64,000 nucleotides of DNA from JAIESQ01 sp964495375. GTDB lineage: Bacteria > Planctomycetota > Planctomycetia > Pirellulales > JAEUIK01. Positions 44,002 through 53,117 of this stretch are shown one piece after another (within the stretch, counting starts at the first letter, position 1; every line of letters starts with the position of its first letter). The notes beneath the pieces were generated by a model. That model saw only the letters and a list, made by a program, of their open reading frames with translations. It did no database searches and had not been told where the DNA came from. The position numbers and the translations under genes were made by a program. The stretch lies in contig CAZBWM010000005.1 in assembly GCA_964495375.1 (NCBI GenBank), forward strand, positions 62,001 to 126,000, written 5' to 3'.

Positions 44002-44598
44002 ATGAGCCGACGACTCGCCCCCGGCGCCGCCATGGCACTCGCACTGTTGGCCTGCAGCCAGACGGCTTGGGGACATCCTGGCCATTTCGGACATGAGTTC
44101 GGCGATGGCTTCAGACATCCGCTGTTCGGTCTTGATCATCTGCTGGCGATGGTGGCCGTGGGCCTGTTGGCAGCCCGGCTTGGCGGCGCGGCGATCTGGC
44201 AAGTGCCGGCGGCATTCCTCGGCACGATGTTGGCCGGCGGTGTGCTCGGCGCGCTCGGCGTGCCGGTGCCGGCCGCGGAATACGCGATCGGACTGTCGGT
44301 GCTCGTGTTGGGCTTGTTGGTAGCGCTGGGCCGCACGGTTTCGCCGAAGTGGGCCATGCTGCTGGTCGGCGCGTTCGCCTTGTTCCATGGACATGCCCAC
44401 GCTGCCGAGATGGCGGCCGAAGGCTCGTTTGGCGGCTACGCGACGGGCTTCCTGCTTTCGACCGCGGCCCTGCACGCGGCCGGCATTCTGTTGGCGTTGG
44501 GACTCAGCCGGCTCGTCGATCCACGGGCAGTGCGCTTGTGTGGCGCCGCGATTTCGGTGGCCAGCTTGATGATCCTGGTGCCGATGTTCGGCGGTTAG
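44002..44598 (+). CDS. hupE: HupE/UreJ family membrane protein
   Basis: 198 residues from ATG 44002, preceded by AAAGGGCCTCCTG. The N-terminal signal sequence is followed by 'HPLFGLDHLLAMVAVGLLAA' (the HupE signature with His and Asp ligands), then 5-6 hydrophobic helices and 'ALFHGHAHAAEM'. The family is assigned to nickel or cobalt uptake. No urease or hydrogenase gene is nearby; the Ni-requiring larB gene lies 18 kb away. Confidence 0.85.
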   Translation: MSRRLAPGAAMALALLACSQTAWGHPGHFGHEFGDGFRHPLFGLDHLLAMVAVGLLAARLGGAAIWQVPAAFLGTMLAGGVLGALGVPVPAAEYAIGLSVLVLGLLVALGRTVSPKWAMLLVGAFALFHGHAHAAEMAAEGSFGGYATGFLLSTAALHAAGILLALGLSRLVDPRAVRLCGAAISVASLMILVPMFGG

Positions 44599-44691
44599 TA
44601 AGAAACTAGTATCGGTCGCCGCTCGGTTGAAGCAGGTTCTCCGCATCGCATGATTTTTTGTCGGCCGGCGATATTTTCGTGTGACGAGCGA

Positions 44692-44709
44692 CGGGGCAGG
44701 GCAGGGGGG
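44692..44709 (+). repeat. GGGGCAGGGCAGGGGGG repeat
   Basis: G-rich family copy between hupE and the membrane protein at 44791. Confidence 0.7.
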
Positions 44710-44790
44710 CGGTGCAGAATGCTACCCCAGTATGCCGCCCCATTGGCGTTGCCTCGTGCGGCTTCCTACCTTTAGACCCCATCGCCGCAC

Positions 44791-45345
44791 GTGACTCGCA
44801 TCTTCGCCTTTCTGGCTCTGTTCGCGCTCCTGTTCGTCGGGGCCACGGCGATGCTTGGGCTGAGCCTGGGTGACATCCGCAATCCGCAGAATCTCGACGC
44901 CCAGCGCTGGGCGACGGTGCATCGGCTCTCAGGCGTGGCGGCGGCCTTGGCCGTGATGTTCGTCAACGGGATCGCGGCCACGTACTTCATCGGCACCAGC
45001 CGTTGGTGCCGCGAAGTGGTCGACACCTACGAGCTCGATCCGTCCCTGTGGCGACGCAGCACTTCGCTCAAGCGGCGGACCTTTCCGCTCTGCGTGGCAA
45101 ACATGCTGCTGGCCGTGGTGATGGTGGCGCTCGGCGGCGCGGCCGACCCCGGGGCGTCGCTGCAACTACAGCCCGTCGGCGGTGTGACCTGGGCGCAGAT
45201 TCACCTGGTGGCGGCCTTCGCGGGCCTGGCCTGGTTCGTCTACAGTTCGGTCTTGCAGTGGAACAACATTCAGACGAACCGCGAAGTGATCGACGCGATC
45301 ATGAACGAAGTGCGGCAAGTTCGCGCGGCGCGGGGGCTGGAGTAG
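44791..45345 (+). CDS. four-helix membrane protein of unknown function
   Basis: 184 residues from GTG 44791. Hydrophobic segments lie at about 5-25, 45-68, 100-120 and 135-157. A His in 'WATVHRLSG' and another in 'AQIHLVAAFAG' could bind a metal or heme, but no family is recognised. It stands alone between hupE and the repeat pair at 45363. Confidence 0.65.
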   Translation: MTRIFAFLALFALLFVGATAMLGLSLGDIRNPQNLDAQRWATVHRLSGVAAALAVMFVNGIAATYFIGTSRWCREVVDTYELDPSLWRRSTSLKRRTFPLCVANMLLAVVMVALGGAADPGASLQLQPVGGVTWAQIHLVAAFAGLAWFVYSSVLQWNNIQTNREVIDAIMNEVRQVRAARGLE

Positions 45346-45362
45346 AGAGCTCGCGCGAAACC

Positions 45363-45475
45363 GTTAGCCGCGGGATTCATCCCGCGCGCTAGCTCGTGCG
45401 ATACGATATTTGCATCCGTCGCGGACGAATGCAGCGTCGAACAAGCTAGCGCGCGGAGCAAGCTCCGCGGCTAAC
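45363..45475. repeat. 113-bp element with GTTAGCCGCGG...CCGCGGCTAAC ends
   Basis: Outer ends are inverted repeats; left arm 'GTTAGCCGCGGGATTCATCC' and right arm 'AGCTAGCGCGCGGAGCAAGC' flank about 45 bp of unique sequence. Same family as 36869-36979 and 18393/18796. Confidence 0.75.
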
Positions 45476-45492
45476 AAATAGTAATGCATCTA

Positions 45493-46509
45493 TCACTCGT
45501 GCTTGTGGTCGGCGTGCGGGTGCGCGTGATCGTGCCCCTGCTCGTGCTGCTCGTGTGAGTGGCCGTGATGATCGTGCCCGTGGCCGGCGTGCTCGAGAAA
45601 GCCGACTCCCCAGGCGACCGCCAATCCCAAGATGAGCGCTGCCGAAAGCTTCACGCGGTCGTGATCGTGAAACTGCAACTCGGGCAACAGATCGCTCGAC
45701 GAGATGCACAAGAACGTGCCGGCCGAGAAGGCGAGTGCCGCGCCGATCACGGTTTGCATGGCCGGTCCCGCCGAAGTGGCGCCGACATAGAACAGCCCGG
45801 CTCCGACAGGGATCGCTAGCGCGAACAGCGCGTTGACCACATGGCGGCTGCGGCGCGACGCATCGCCGACGGCCATCAGCGTGCCGATTGTCATCGAATC
45901 GAATGGCTTGTGCAAAAAGATCACGACGAAGGTCGCCAGCCCGGCGAGCGCGACCGGCCCGGCCAACTCGCGTTCGGCTTCGACGCTCGCGGCCAGCGCT
46001 ACGCCATCGGCCAGGCTGTGCAGCGCCAGGCCGACCGCGGCCCCGCCCCAGCTCAAGCGCTGCTGTCGCTCGATGTCGTGAGCTTCGTGGCCGTGCGCCT
46101 CATGGCTGTGCGGTTCGCCGTGCCCATGATGGTGATCGTGACCATGTGCGTGTGAATGCGCATGCGAGTGAGCGTGCGCATGCGAGTGGGAATGACCTTG
46201 TCCGTGAGCGCCGGCTTCAACGTCTTCGGGCGCGTCGTGGTGATGGAACGCGAAGAAGCGCTCGATGAAGAACATGACGATGAAGCCTGCCAAAGCCCAG
46301 AGCATCACGCGGTCGATCGAGCCCAGCTCGGCCAGCGCGTGCGGGATCATGTGCAACAGCCCGACACCGAGCATGGCGCCCGAGACGAAGCTGATCGCCA
46401 GTTGCATGCGCTGATGCGTCAAGCGCACGACGAGCGGAATCCAGCCGCCGGCCAGCGAAGCGAGCAGCACGAGAAGCGAATAACAGGCGAGCGTGACGTA
46501 GACACTCAT
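45493..46509 (-). CDS. ZIP family metal transporter with histidine-rich loop
   Basis: 338 residues from ATG 46509. About eight helices; 'HSLADGVALAAS' carries the ZIP metal-binding His/Asp signature in helix IV, and 'FLHKPFDSMTIGTLM' lies in the helix V region. A His-rich loop of about 45 residues (HGQGHSHSHAHAH...) lies between helices III and IV, and a second His/Glu tail closes the protein. It transports Zn2+ or a similar divalent cation; the direction cannot be told. It starts opposite to dtd across a 274-bp divergent gap. Confidence 0.9.
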   Translation of the reverse strand: MSVYVTLACYSLLVLLASLAGGWIPLVVRLTHQRMQLAISFVSGAMLGVGLLHMIPHALAELGSIDRVMLWALAGFIVMFFIERFFAFHHHDAPEDVEAGAHGQGHSHSHAHAHSHAHSHAHGHDHHHGHGEPHSHEAHGHEAHDIERQQRLSWGGAAVGLALHSLADGVALAASVEAERELAGPVALAGLATFVVIFLHKPFDSMTIGTLMAVGDASRRSRHVVNALFALAIPVGAGLFYVGATSAGPAMQTVIGAALAFSAGTFLCISSSDLLPELQFHDHDRVKLSAALILGLAVAWGVGFLEHAGHGHDHHGHSHEQHEQGHDHAHPHADHKHE

Positions 46510-46783
46510 GGCGCAAAATGGTCTCGGCGAGGCGGGTCGAAGCAAATTCGCACGCGGCACTACACCGCACGCGGCCGACACCAAGGGAGCGACGAATCGA
46601 CCGGAGAGAAGGCTCTCTTGTACGCTCCACGGTCGGCAAGTGTCAACGGTCGAGCCGGGCCGTCCGAAGCGGTATCATTGGGCCCGTACCATTGGCCAGT
46701 GTCAGGCGACATAGCGGGTGTGAGGGCCTTGGGCCGCGTGCGTCGCATCCCGGCGTCGAACCTTCTATTCCGAAAGTCCCTAG

Positions 46784-47236
46784 ATGCGTGCCTGTTTGCA
46801 ACGCGTTTCCTCGGCTTCTGTGGCGGTTGCCGGCCAGCGCGTCGGCGAGATCCAGCGCGGCGTGGTCGTGCTGCTGGGCGTGGCCGCCGGCGACACGACC
46901 GCGGAAGTCGATCTGCTGGCTCGCAAAACGATCGAGCTGCGAATCTTCAACGACGACGAGGGACGCATGAACCGCAGCCTGCTGGATGCCGCCGGCGGGC
47001 TGCTCGTCGTCAGCCAGTTCACGCTGTTGGCCGATTGCCGCAAGGGGCGCCGACCGAGCTATACCGGCGCGGCCGAGCCGGCGCTGGCCGAGGCGTTGTA
47101 TGAACAGTTCGTCGCGCGCTGTCGGGAAAGTGTCCCGCGCGTGGAGACCGGAGTGTTCCGCGCTCACATGGAGGTCGCGCTGGTGAACGACGGCCCGGTC
47201 ACGATCGTGCTCGACACGCGCGAGCTGTCGGCGTAG
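46784..47236 (+). CDS. dtd: D-aminoacyl-tRNA deacylase
   Basis: 150 residues. It hydrolyses D-aminoacyl-tRNA. Landmarks: 'MRACLQRVSSASVAVAGQRV', 'GVVVLLGVAAGDT', the substrate-binding 'SQFTLLADCRKGRRPSYTGA' and 'HMEVALVNDGPVTIVLD' (Gly-Pro motif NDGPVT). Standard family length. Convergent with the YdjM-like gene. Confidence 0.95.
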   Translation: MRACLQRVSSASVAVAGQRVGEIQRGVVVLLGVAAGDTTAEVDLLARKTIELRIFNDDEGRMNRSLLDAAGGLLVVSQFTLLADCRKGRRPSYTGAAEPALAEALYEQFVARCRESVPRVETGVFRAHMEVALVNDGPVTIVLDTRELSA

Positions 47237-47264
47237 CGGCAGATGAATCGCGCACGGAGATTCG

Positions 47265-48020
47265 CTACCGCTTGGGTCGCCCGAACTCGTCGAGCCCGTC
47301 GTCGCGGCCGGCCACGTGTTCCAGCGGTCGATTTTCGGGCGCTGCCATCTGCTCTTGATTGTCGAACAGATGCTGCTGCCAGCCGCCGGCGCCAGCGGGG
47401 TTTTGCACGATCACCCAACCCAACAGCCCGACCAGGCTATAGGTGAACAAGTTAGGGCCCATCGCTTGGCCCCAGAACTTGATCGCCGTGCCAAAGGAAC
47501 TTTTGAGACGCGGGATGCCGCCGCGAAGGTCGACGCTCCAGATTTCGTCGAGCAGCAAGTGCGATAGGAAGCCGGCCATCACGGCACCGGCCTTGAACAG
47601 CCGCATCGATACCGTCTCCGACTCGCAGATCAGGTAAGTGAGTTCGCCGGCAATCAAACAGGCCGGCAAGCTATGAAACATGCCGCGATGGACGGTCAGC
47701 ATCTTGAGCATTGGCGTCATGCCGAAACGAATCGCCGCATAGACGGCGATGCCTGCCAGCGCGATGCTATCGTGCGTCCAGCCTTGCATGATCAAGCGGT
47801 GAATCAACAGCATCGGCACCACGCTGGCTGTGAAGCCGATCGTTTCGCGCAGCGGTCGCCCCGAGTCGCTATCCAAGTCGGGGAGCATGCCCGACACCGC
47901 GCACAGCGCGGCGCTCAGGCACGAAGCGCCGAGCGGGAAGTGAAACTGCATGTGGGCGGCGGTTCCGTAGCCGATCCCCAATAGGCTGCTGGCGGTGATG
48001 TGGGTTTTGAAGCCTGCCAT
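47265..48020 (-). CDS. YdjM-like inner-membrane metal-dependent hydrolase (LexA-regulated family)
   Basis: 251 residues from ATG 48020. The start 'AGFKTHITASSLLGIGYG' and 'GMLPDLDSDSGRPLRE' and 'HRGMFHSLPACLIAGELTY' are the family's His/Asp-rich signature between several membrane helices; 'LSHLLLDEIWSVDL' follows. Biochemical role unproven; the family is called metal-dependent hydrolase by motif only. Confidence 0.8.
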   Translation of the reverse strand: MAGFKTHITASSLLGIGYGTAAHMQFHFPLGASCLSAALCAVSGMLPDLDSDSGRPLRETIGFTASVVPMLLIHRLIMQGWTHDSIALAGIAVYAAIRFGMTPMLKMLTVHRGMFHSLPACLIAGELTYLICESETVSMRLFKAGAVMAGFLSHLLLDEIWSVDLRGGIPRLKSSFGTAIKFWGQAMGPNLFTYSLVGLLGWVIVQNPAGAGGWQQHLFDNQEQMAAPENRPLEHVAGRDDGLDEFGRPKR

Positions 48021-48400
48021 GGGAGATCCATCTCCTGGGATTTTGCACGCAGCGCCCTCGTGCACGGCACCTGGTCGAGGCGGAATTCTAATACGCCGTG
48101 GGGAAATCTAATTCACTGGCCCCGCGTGCTCCAAGAGCAGTCGACGCCGGGGCTGCGCTGCATGCTGAATTGCGCGGCGGCCCGGCTCTCCGCAGTCGAA
48201 CCGTTGCCAGTGGGCGAAACGCTACGATCAGCCTGGGCCGCCGGTCGTTGCAGGCGGACTTCGTGGGCTTTCACGACCGTTCTGCCCTGCCCTTCGCCCG
48301 CTGGCGAGGCAAAGCTATACTTCCGCGCCCCCGGGAAGCGGCCCCCGGCGGGCCCCTTCGTCGGCATGTTGCCTGGCCGCAACGCCGGGCAGAACGTTTG
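48021..48400. other. divergent intergenic region
   Basis: 380 bp between the YdjM-like and CvpA genes. A weak CCCTGCCC match occurs at about 48284. I see no gene. Confidence 0.4.
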
Positions 48401-49030
48401 ATGCAGAATTACGACATCATCATGCTGGCACTGCTGGCAGTCGCCACGTTGTACGGCTTTTGGCGCGGAATGGCCTGGCAAATCGCCTCGCTCGCCTCGC
48501 TGGTGGCTAGCTACTTCGTGTCGCTGCATTTCAGCCCGCAGTTGGCGCCGCTGTTTGGCCGGCAGGCGCCGCTGAACCGATTTGCGGCGATGCTGGCGAT
48601 CTACTTGGGGACGTCGCTGGCCATTTGGCTGGTCTTTCGGCTGGTGCGCCGGTTCATCGACCAGGTGCGGCTGACCGAATTCGACCGCCAGGCCGGGGCA
48701 CTGTTGGGTGCCGCCAAAGGGGTGCTGCTCTGCGTGGCGGTGACCTTCTTTGCCGTCTCGCTATCGGCCCCCGCGCGCGAGGCGATCCTGAAGTCGCGCT
48801 CGGGCTATTACATTGCCCGGCTGCTCGATCAGGCGGAAGCGGTGATGCCGCCCGAGCTGCACCAAACGCTCAATCCGTACTTGCGTCGGCTCGACGCCTT
48901 GGACGGCGCGGCGGGGCCGGCGGCGGCGGCCACGAACCCCGCGGCAGGCCAAAGCGTGATGCCGACCAACCTGAACGGCGTGACGCCCGGCCGCTCAACG
49001 CGCCGCTGGTTCCCGCGACTGCGGCGCTAG
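48401..49030 (+). CDS. cvpA: CvpA family membrane protein
   Basis: 209 residues from ATG 48401. 'NYDIIMLALLAVATLYGFWRG' starts four to five helices typical of the colicin V production family; 'RRFIDQVRLTEFDRQAGALL' and 'GAAKGVLLC' match its conserved centre. The C-terminal 45 residues are Ala/Pro-rich and poorly conserved. Role in the bacterial membrane is not well defined. Confidence 0.85.
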   Translation: MQNYDIIMLALLAVATLYGFWRGMAWQIASLASLVASYFVSLHFSPQLAPLFGRQAPLNRFAAMLAIYLGTSLAIWLVFRLVRRFIDQVRLTEFDRQAGALLGAAKGVLLCVAVTFFAVSLSAPAREAILKSRSGYYIARLLDQAEAVMPPELHQTLNPYLRRLDALDGAAGPAAAATNPAAGQSVMPTNLNGVTPGRSTRRWFPRLRR

Positions 49031-49564
49031 GGTTTGTCGCTGAAGGTTAGTAGCGCCGCGGCGTTTGACTGTAACGATCGTGTGGCGCAGCGGATTGCTC
49101 GAACGGCGCCGCGGTCGGCTCGCATAGCGCGGGGAGGCCCGCGGCGCGACAACGTCGCGTATCAGTAGCGCGCCGGTACAAACGGCACAGAGCGAACCGG
49201 GCAGGGGAGTGCGCGCCGGCCCGGCCGAGCGGGGGTCTCCCCCGATCGAAGATCAATTTGCTCCCTTGTCGCTCCCTCGGGCGCCACCGTGCGCAGTCCA
49301 ATTCGCGCGCGGTTTTGGCGCGGTCGCACACCACGGACGACCGCCGCGCCCTTGACGGCTGGCGCCTGCCGGAGGATTCTGGAACGCTCTTGCGAGCCAG
49401 GGCGGGGGCGCCAGATGGATGCGAAAACGGCGCTTCTGGAATGCTCTTGGCGAGTGAGCACGGCAGGGAAACGTGGCGGGCGATGAAAATCGCAAGCCTG
49501 CGTTTTCCCGGCCAAAATCACTGCCAAACCGAACATAAGAAACATTATCGGACGTTGTGAAGCG
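49031..49564. other. intergenic region
   Basis: About 530 bp upstream of a GT2 gene. A GGGCAGGGGAG partial repeat lies at about 49199, and a short hairpin (GGGGGTCTCCCCC) at about 49230. No gene seen. Confidence 0.5.
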
Positions 49565-50320
49565 ATGTTTGCAGGCAAAAAAGTCGTCGTCGTCATGCCG
49601 GCCTACAACGCCGCGCAAACCCTCCGGCAGACCTATGACGAGGTCATGGAACAAGGCGTGGTCGATCGGGTGATCGTCGTCGACGACGCCAGCCGCGACG
49701 ATACCGTGGCCATCGCCCAGGCGCTGCCGAACGTGCGCGTTCATCGCCATCCGCAGAACCGGGGCTACGGCGGCAACCAGAAAAGTTGCTACCGGTTGGC
49801 GCTCGAGGAAGGCGCCGACATCGTGATCATGGTTCATCCCGACTATCAGTACACGCCCAAGCTGCTGCCGGCGATGGTCTCGCTGATCGGCAACGATCTG
49901 TATCCCTGCGTGCTCGGCTCGCGCATCCTGGGGGGGCACTCGTTGGCCGGCGGCATGCCGATCTGGAAGTACATCGCCAACCGGTTTCTGACCGCCGCCG
50001 AGAACCTGCTGCTGGGGGCCAAGCTCTCGGAGTACCACACCGGCTACCGGGCGTTTCACCGCAAGCTGCTCGAGGAGCTGCCGCTCGACGAGAACTCAGA
50101 CGACTTCGTCTTCGACAACCAGATGCTGGCTCAGATCTTCTGGTATGGCCACCAGATCGCCGAGGTTAGTTGCCCGACCAAGTACTTTCCCGAAGCCTCG
50201 TCGATCAACTTCCGCCGGAGCATGACCTACGGGATTGGCTGCATGACGACCGGGCTGACGTTCCGGCTGGCCAAATGGGGGCTGATCCGGCCCCGGCTGT
50301 TCCCGCAGATTAAGAAGTAG
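49565..50320 (+). CDS. glycosyltransferase family 2 protein
   Basis: 251 residues. GT-A fold: 'VVVMPAYNAAQTLRQTYDEV', 'VIVVDDASRDDT', 'NRGYGGNQKSCY', 'MVHPDYQYTP' (D-x-D-like position) and 'GSRILGG'. Close in form to dolichyl-phosphate mannosyltransferase-like polyprenyl-phosphate sugar transferases. The donor sugar is unknown. Confidence 0.9.
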   Translation: MFAGKKVVVVMPAYNAAQTLRQTYDEVMEQGVVDRVIVVDDASRDDTVAIAQALPNVRVHRHPQNRGYGGNQKSCYRLALEEGADIVIMVHPDYQYTPKLLPAMVSLIGNDLYPCVLGSRILGGHSLAGGMPIWKYIANRFLTAAENLLLGAKLSEYHTGYRAFHRKLLEELPLDENSDDFVFDNQMLAQIFWYGHQIAEVSCPTKYFPEASSINFRRSMTYGIGCMTTGLTFRLAKWGLIRPRLFPQIKK

Positions 50321-50413
50321 CGGCGCGGCGGGCGTCAACTGGCGTCCGCCCGGGCGGAACAATTCCGCGCGCTGATCGCTGGCTTCGTTACCGGACGGCG
50401 CTACCGAATTGCG

Positions 50414-51442
50414 TTACCGGGTTGCGGCGGCTGGCACTTCGGTGGGCGCGGCCGCTTCCACGGCTTCGACCGCGGCGTTCTGGCCTTCGAGGAAGACCCC
50501 CATGCGGCGGAACTTTTCGTAACGCCGATCGACCAGCTCGTCGAGCGGCTGACCGACTAGTTCACGCAGCGCGCCGACGAGGTACATCTTCAGGCGGTTG
50601 GCCATCTGGTGGTGATCGCGGTGGCCGGCGCCAAGCGGCTCGGTGATCACGTCGTCGATTACGCCCAGCGACATCAAGTCCTTGGAGGTGAACTTCAAGG
50701 CGCGGGCAGCTTGCTCGGCATACGCGCCGCTCTTCCACAAGATGCCCGAGCAACCCTCGGGGCTGATCACCGAGTAGTAGGCGAACTCGAGCATGGCGAT
50801 CTTGTCGCCGATGCCGATGGCCAGCGCTCCGCCCGAGCCACCTTCGCCGATCACCACGCAGATGATGGGGGTGCGGAGCCGCGACATCTCGAACATGCTT
50901 TCGGCGATGACGCGGGCCTGGCCGCGCTCCTCGGCGCCGATGCCGGGGTAGGCTCCGCCCGTGTCGATGAAGGCGATCACCGGCATGCCGAACTTGGCGG
51001 CCATGTGCATTTTGGACATCGCCTTGCGATAGCCTTCGGGATGGGCACAGCCGTAGTTGCAGGTGGTCCGTTCCTTGAGGTTCTTGCCTTTCTCGTGCCC
51101 GATGAACATCACTTTGTATTCATCGAGCTTGGCGAAGCCGGTGCGGATCGCGCGATCGTCACCGAAAAACTTGTCGCCGTGCAATTCGACGAATTCATCG
51201 AACATCAGGTGCAAGTAGTCGGTCGTCTTCGGGCGGTCTTGGTGCCGCGCGACTTGCACGACTTGCCAGGGCAACAGCTCGCCGTAGATCTTTTTCGTCA
51301 GCTCGGCCGTCTCGCGACGCAGCCGGCGAATTTCTTCGCGAACTTCGGGCGATTGGTCGGCCGCGGCTTCGAGCTTCGCCAAGCGCTCTTCGAGCTCGGC
51401 GATGGGACGTTCAAACGCCAGTCCTAATCGGGAAGTGGCCAT
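50414..51442 (-). CDS. accA: acetyl-CoA carboxylase carboxyltransferase subunit alpha
   Basis: 342 residues from ATG 51442 (earlier in-frame codons are not conserved). First committed step of fatty acid synthesis, with AccD. Motifs: 'FERPIAELEERLAKLEA', 'VARHQDRPKTTDYL', 'GCAHPEGYRKAMSKMHMAAK', 'AFIDTGGAYPGIGAEERGQA', 'GEGGSGGALAIGIGDK' and 'SVISPEGCSGILWK'. Length close to the usual 320. accD is not in the window. Confidence 0.95.
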   Translation of the reverse strand: MATSRLGLAFERPIAELEERLAKLEAAADQSPEVREEIRRLRRETAELTKKIYGELLPWQVVQVARHQDRPKTTDYLHLMFDEFVELHGDKFFGDDRAIRTGFAKLDEYKVMFIGHEKGKNLKERTTCNYGCAHPEGYRKAMSKMHMAAKFGMPVIAFIDTGGAYPGIGAEERGQARVIAESMFEMSRLRTPIICVVIGEGGSGGALAIGIGDKIAMLEFAYYSVISPEGCSGILWKSGAYAEQAARALKFTSKDLMSLGVIDDVITEPLGAGHRDHHQMANRLKMYLVGALRELVGQPLDELVDRRYEKFRRMGVFLEGQNAAVEAVEAAAPTEVPAAATR

Positions 51443-51941
51443 TGCTTTGATCCGTTCGAGGTCGCCGGGCGACGCATTTGCGGTGGGCCGCGACGGGGCG
51501 ACATGCTCAAGGTGAGTTGGTTGTTTTGTTGTTTCGCGCCGAGTTCGCTCCGTGCGAACCCAGCTTGCAGTTGCCTGCCCAGCGGGCCCACGGGGTTCGT
51601 CGCCTGCGGGGCGTCGACAGTCACACTTGGTCGTCGGCACACCGAGGTGCTGGTGTCCGGGTGTATCTCACTGGGCGCAAACGGGTTGTTAACTGTTACT
51701 ACTTGACCAGATGGAGAGTAGTTTCGGCGAGACCAATCATTTGGTGCAGGCGATTGCGGGAGGCGGGCAAGGTCGGGGGGAGCCGGCACACCGGGGCGGG
51801 CCGTTACTATCGTACCCAGCCGAGGGGCCGGTTCCAAATCGGGGCGGCTCTTTCTATACCATCGGCAGGCGGTCGGCCGCTGATACCCAGATTCCCGCGG
51901 GAACTGAGCCCTGGTGCTAGCAAACCCTAGCTAGCAGCGGG
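51443..51941. other. intergenic region between accA and the kinase
   Basis: About 500 bp on the accA promoter side. It contains a GC-rich stretch with CCCAGCGGGCCCACGGGGTT and an AT-rich patch at 51688-51720. The open frame 51424-51837 is Pro/Arg/Ser-rich and not protein-like. I see no gene. Confidence 0.5.
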
Positions 51942-52841
51942 TTAGGAGCGAGCCGTCTGCGGCGGCCTGGGGGTCTGCTTAAACATCCGCAGCGAGCGGA
52001 ATTCCTGCAAGAACTGTCCCGCCGATTCGGGGCGATTCGCCGGTAGCTTTGCTAGCATCCGGGTTACGAGAGCCGCGAACTCGGGCGTGAGGTTCTGGTT
52101 TGCCGAGTCGGCCGAAGGGGGTGCCGACGATAGGTGCTTCGACAGCAACTCGTTGGAGCTGCCACCAGTGAACGGAGGTCTACCGGTCACCAGCTCGAAG
52201 ATCGAACATCCAAAGCTGTACACGTCGGCCCGCTGGTCGAGCGCGCCGCCGCGGACCTGCTCGGGAGACATGTAACTACGCGTCCCCTGGATTTTGGTCT
52301 TCGTGGAGAAGAACTTCGCCAGGCCAGTTTTGCGTTTCACGGCCAAGGCAAAGTCGATCAACCGCACGTCGCCATCGGGCGTGACCAGAAAGTTCTCGGG
52401 CTTCACGTCGCGATGCACCCAACCCTGATCGCCGAAGTAAGCCAGTCCCTCGGCGGCGCGTTCGATGATCTTGGGGGTCAGCCAGGCCCAGCTATCGCCT
52501 CCCTTGCGGATAAGCGTTTTCATGTTCGGATGCGGAAAGTACTCCATGATCACGAAGGGGATGCCGCGAAAGATGTTGTACTCGTCGATGCGAATCACCC
52601 GCGGATGCTTAAGCGTGGCGCCAACGGCCGCCTCGTGCTTCATGTAGCCGACGTGTTCGCGATCGCCGCGCAGGTCGGGCAACAGCAGCTTAAGCGCCAG
52701 GCGTTCTTGCCGAGCGTCGTGCATGACTTCCCACACCTGGCTCGTTTGCCCGGTCATGACCAGGCTGAGTAGCCGATAGGGGCCGATCTTGTCTTGAGCG
52801 TTTGACACAGATAACGCCGCGCGGTGGAAAGGGAGACGCAA
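51942..52841 (-). CDS. Ser/Thr protein kinase (Hanks type), soluble
   Basis: 299 residues, essentially one kinase domain without a transmembrane segment. ATP-site K51 (ALKLL), pairing E70, catalytic loop HRDVKPEN (143-150), and DFG replaced by D163-F-A165 ('LIDFALAVKR'); 'SPEQVRGGALDQRADVYSFG' is the activation and P+1 region. Phosphorylation activity is still possible because the DFG Gly is not strictly required. Target unknown. Confidence 0.9.
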   Translation of the reverse strand: MRLPFHRAALSVSNAQDKIGPYRLLSLVMTGQTSQVWEVMHDARQERLALKLLLPDLRGDREHVGYMKHEAAVGATLKHPRVIRIDEYNIFRGIPFVIMEYFPHPNMKTLIRKGGDSWAWLTPKIIERAAEGLAYFGDQGWVHRDVKPENFLVTPDGDVRLIDFALAVKRKTGLAKFFSTKTKIQGTRSYMSPEQVRGGALDQRADVYSFGCSIFELVTGRPPFTGGSSNELLSKHLSSAPPSADSANQNLTPEFAALVTRMLAKLPANRPESAGQFLQEFRSLRMFKQTPRPPQTARS

Positions 52842-53117
52842 TCCAAATTCGGTAGCGGGCCCGGGGGCGGGACTTCGGGTGCGGGCCGCAGGCGAGCGAG
52901 GGGACTGCCCAGGCGACCATTTTATGCACCCCGCCGCGTCGGTACAACGACGCAGCGAGCCGTGAGTTGTCTCGGATCGACGGCACGCCCCGGCGCCTCC
53001 CCCCTGCCCTGCCGCCGCCGTTGCGGCGCGCGGCGGGCTCGACTACAACGACGCGAGTTTTGCCCGCGTTAGCCCCACGGCCGCTGACTCTCAAATCACG
53101 TACTGAGGAAGCCTCAA
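52842..53117. other. divergent intergenic region between kinase and dehydrogenase
   Basis: 276 bp. It holds the G-rich repeat in reverse complement at 52997-53013 (CCTCCCCCCTGCCCTGCC). GAGGAAG 6 nt before the ATG of the next gene is a ribosome site. Confidence 0.6.

Noticed and set aside
48098..48400. N-terminal extension of cvpA
   Set aside because: Sequence before ATG 48401 is repeat-like and not conserved in CvpA proteins.
51424..51837. 137-codon minus frame upstream of accA
   Set aside because: Pro/Ser/Arg-rich, no domain, overlaps the accA start; kept as non-coding.
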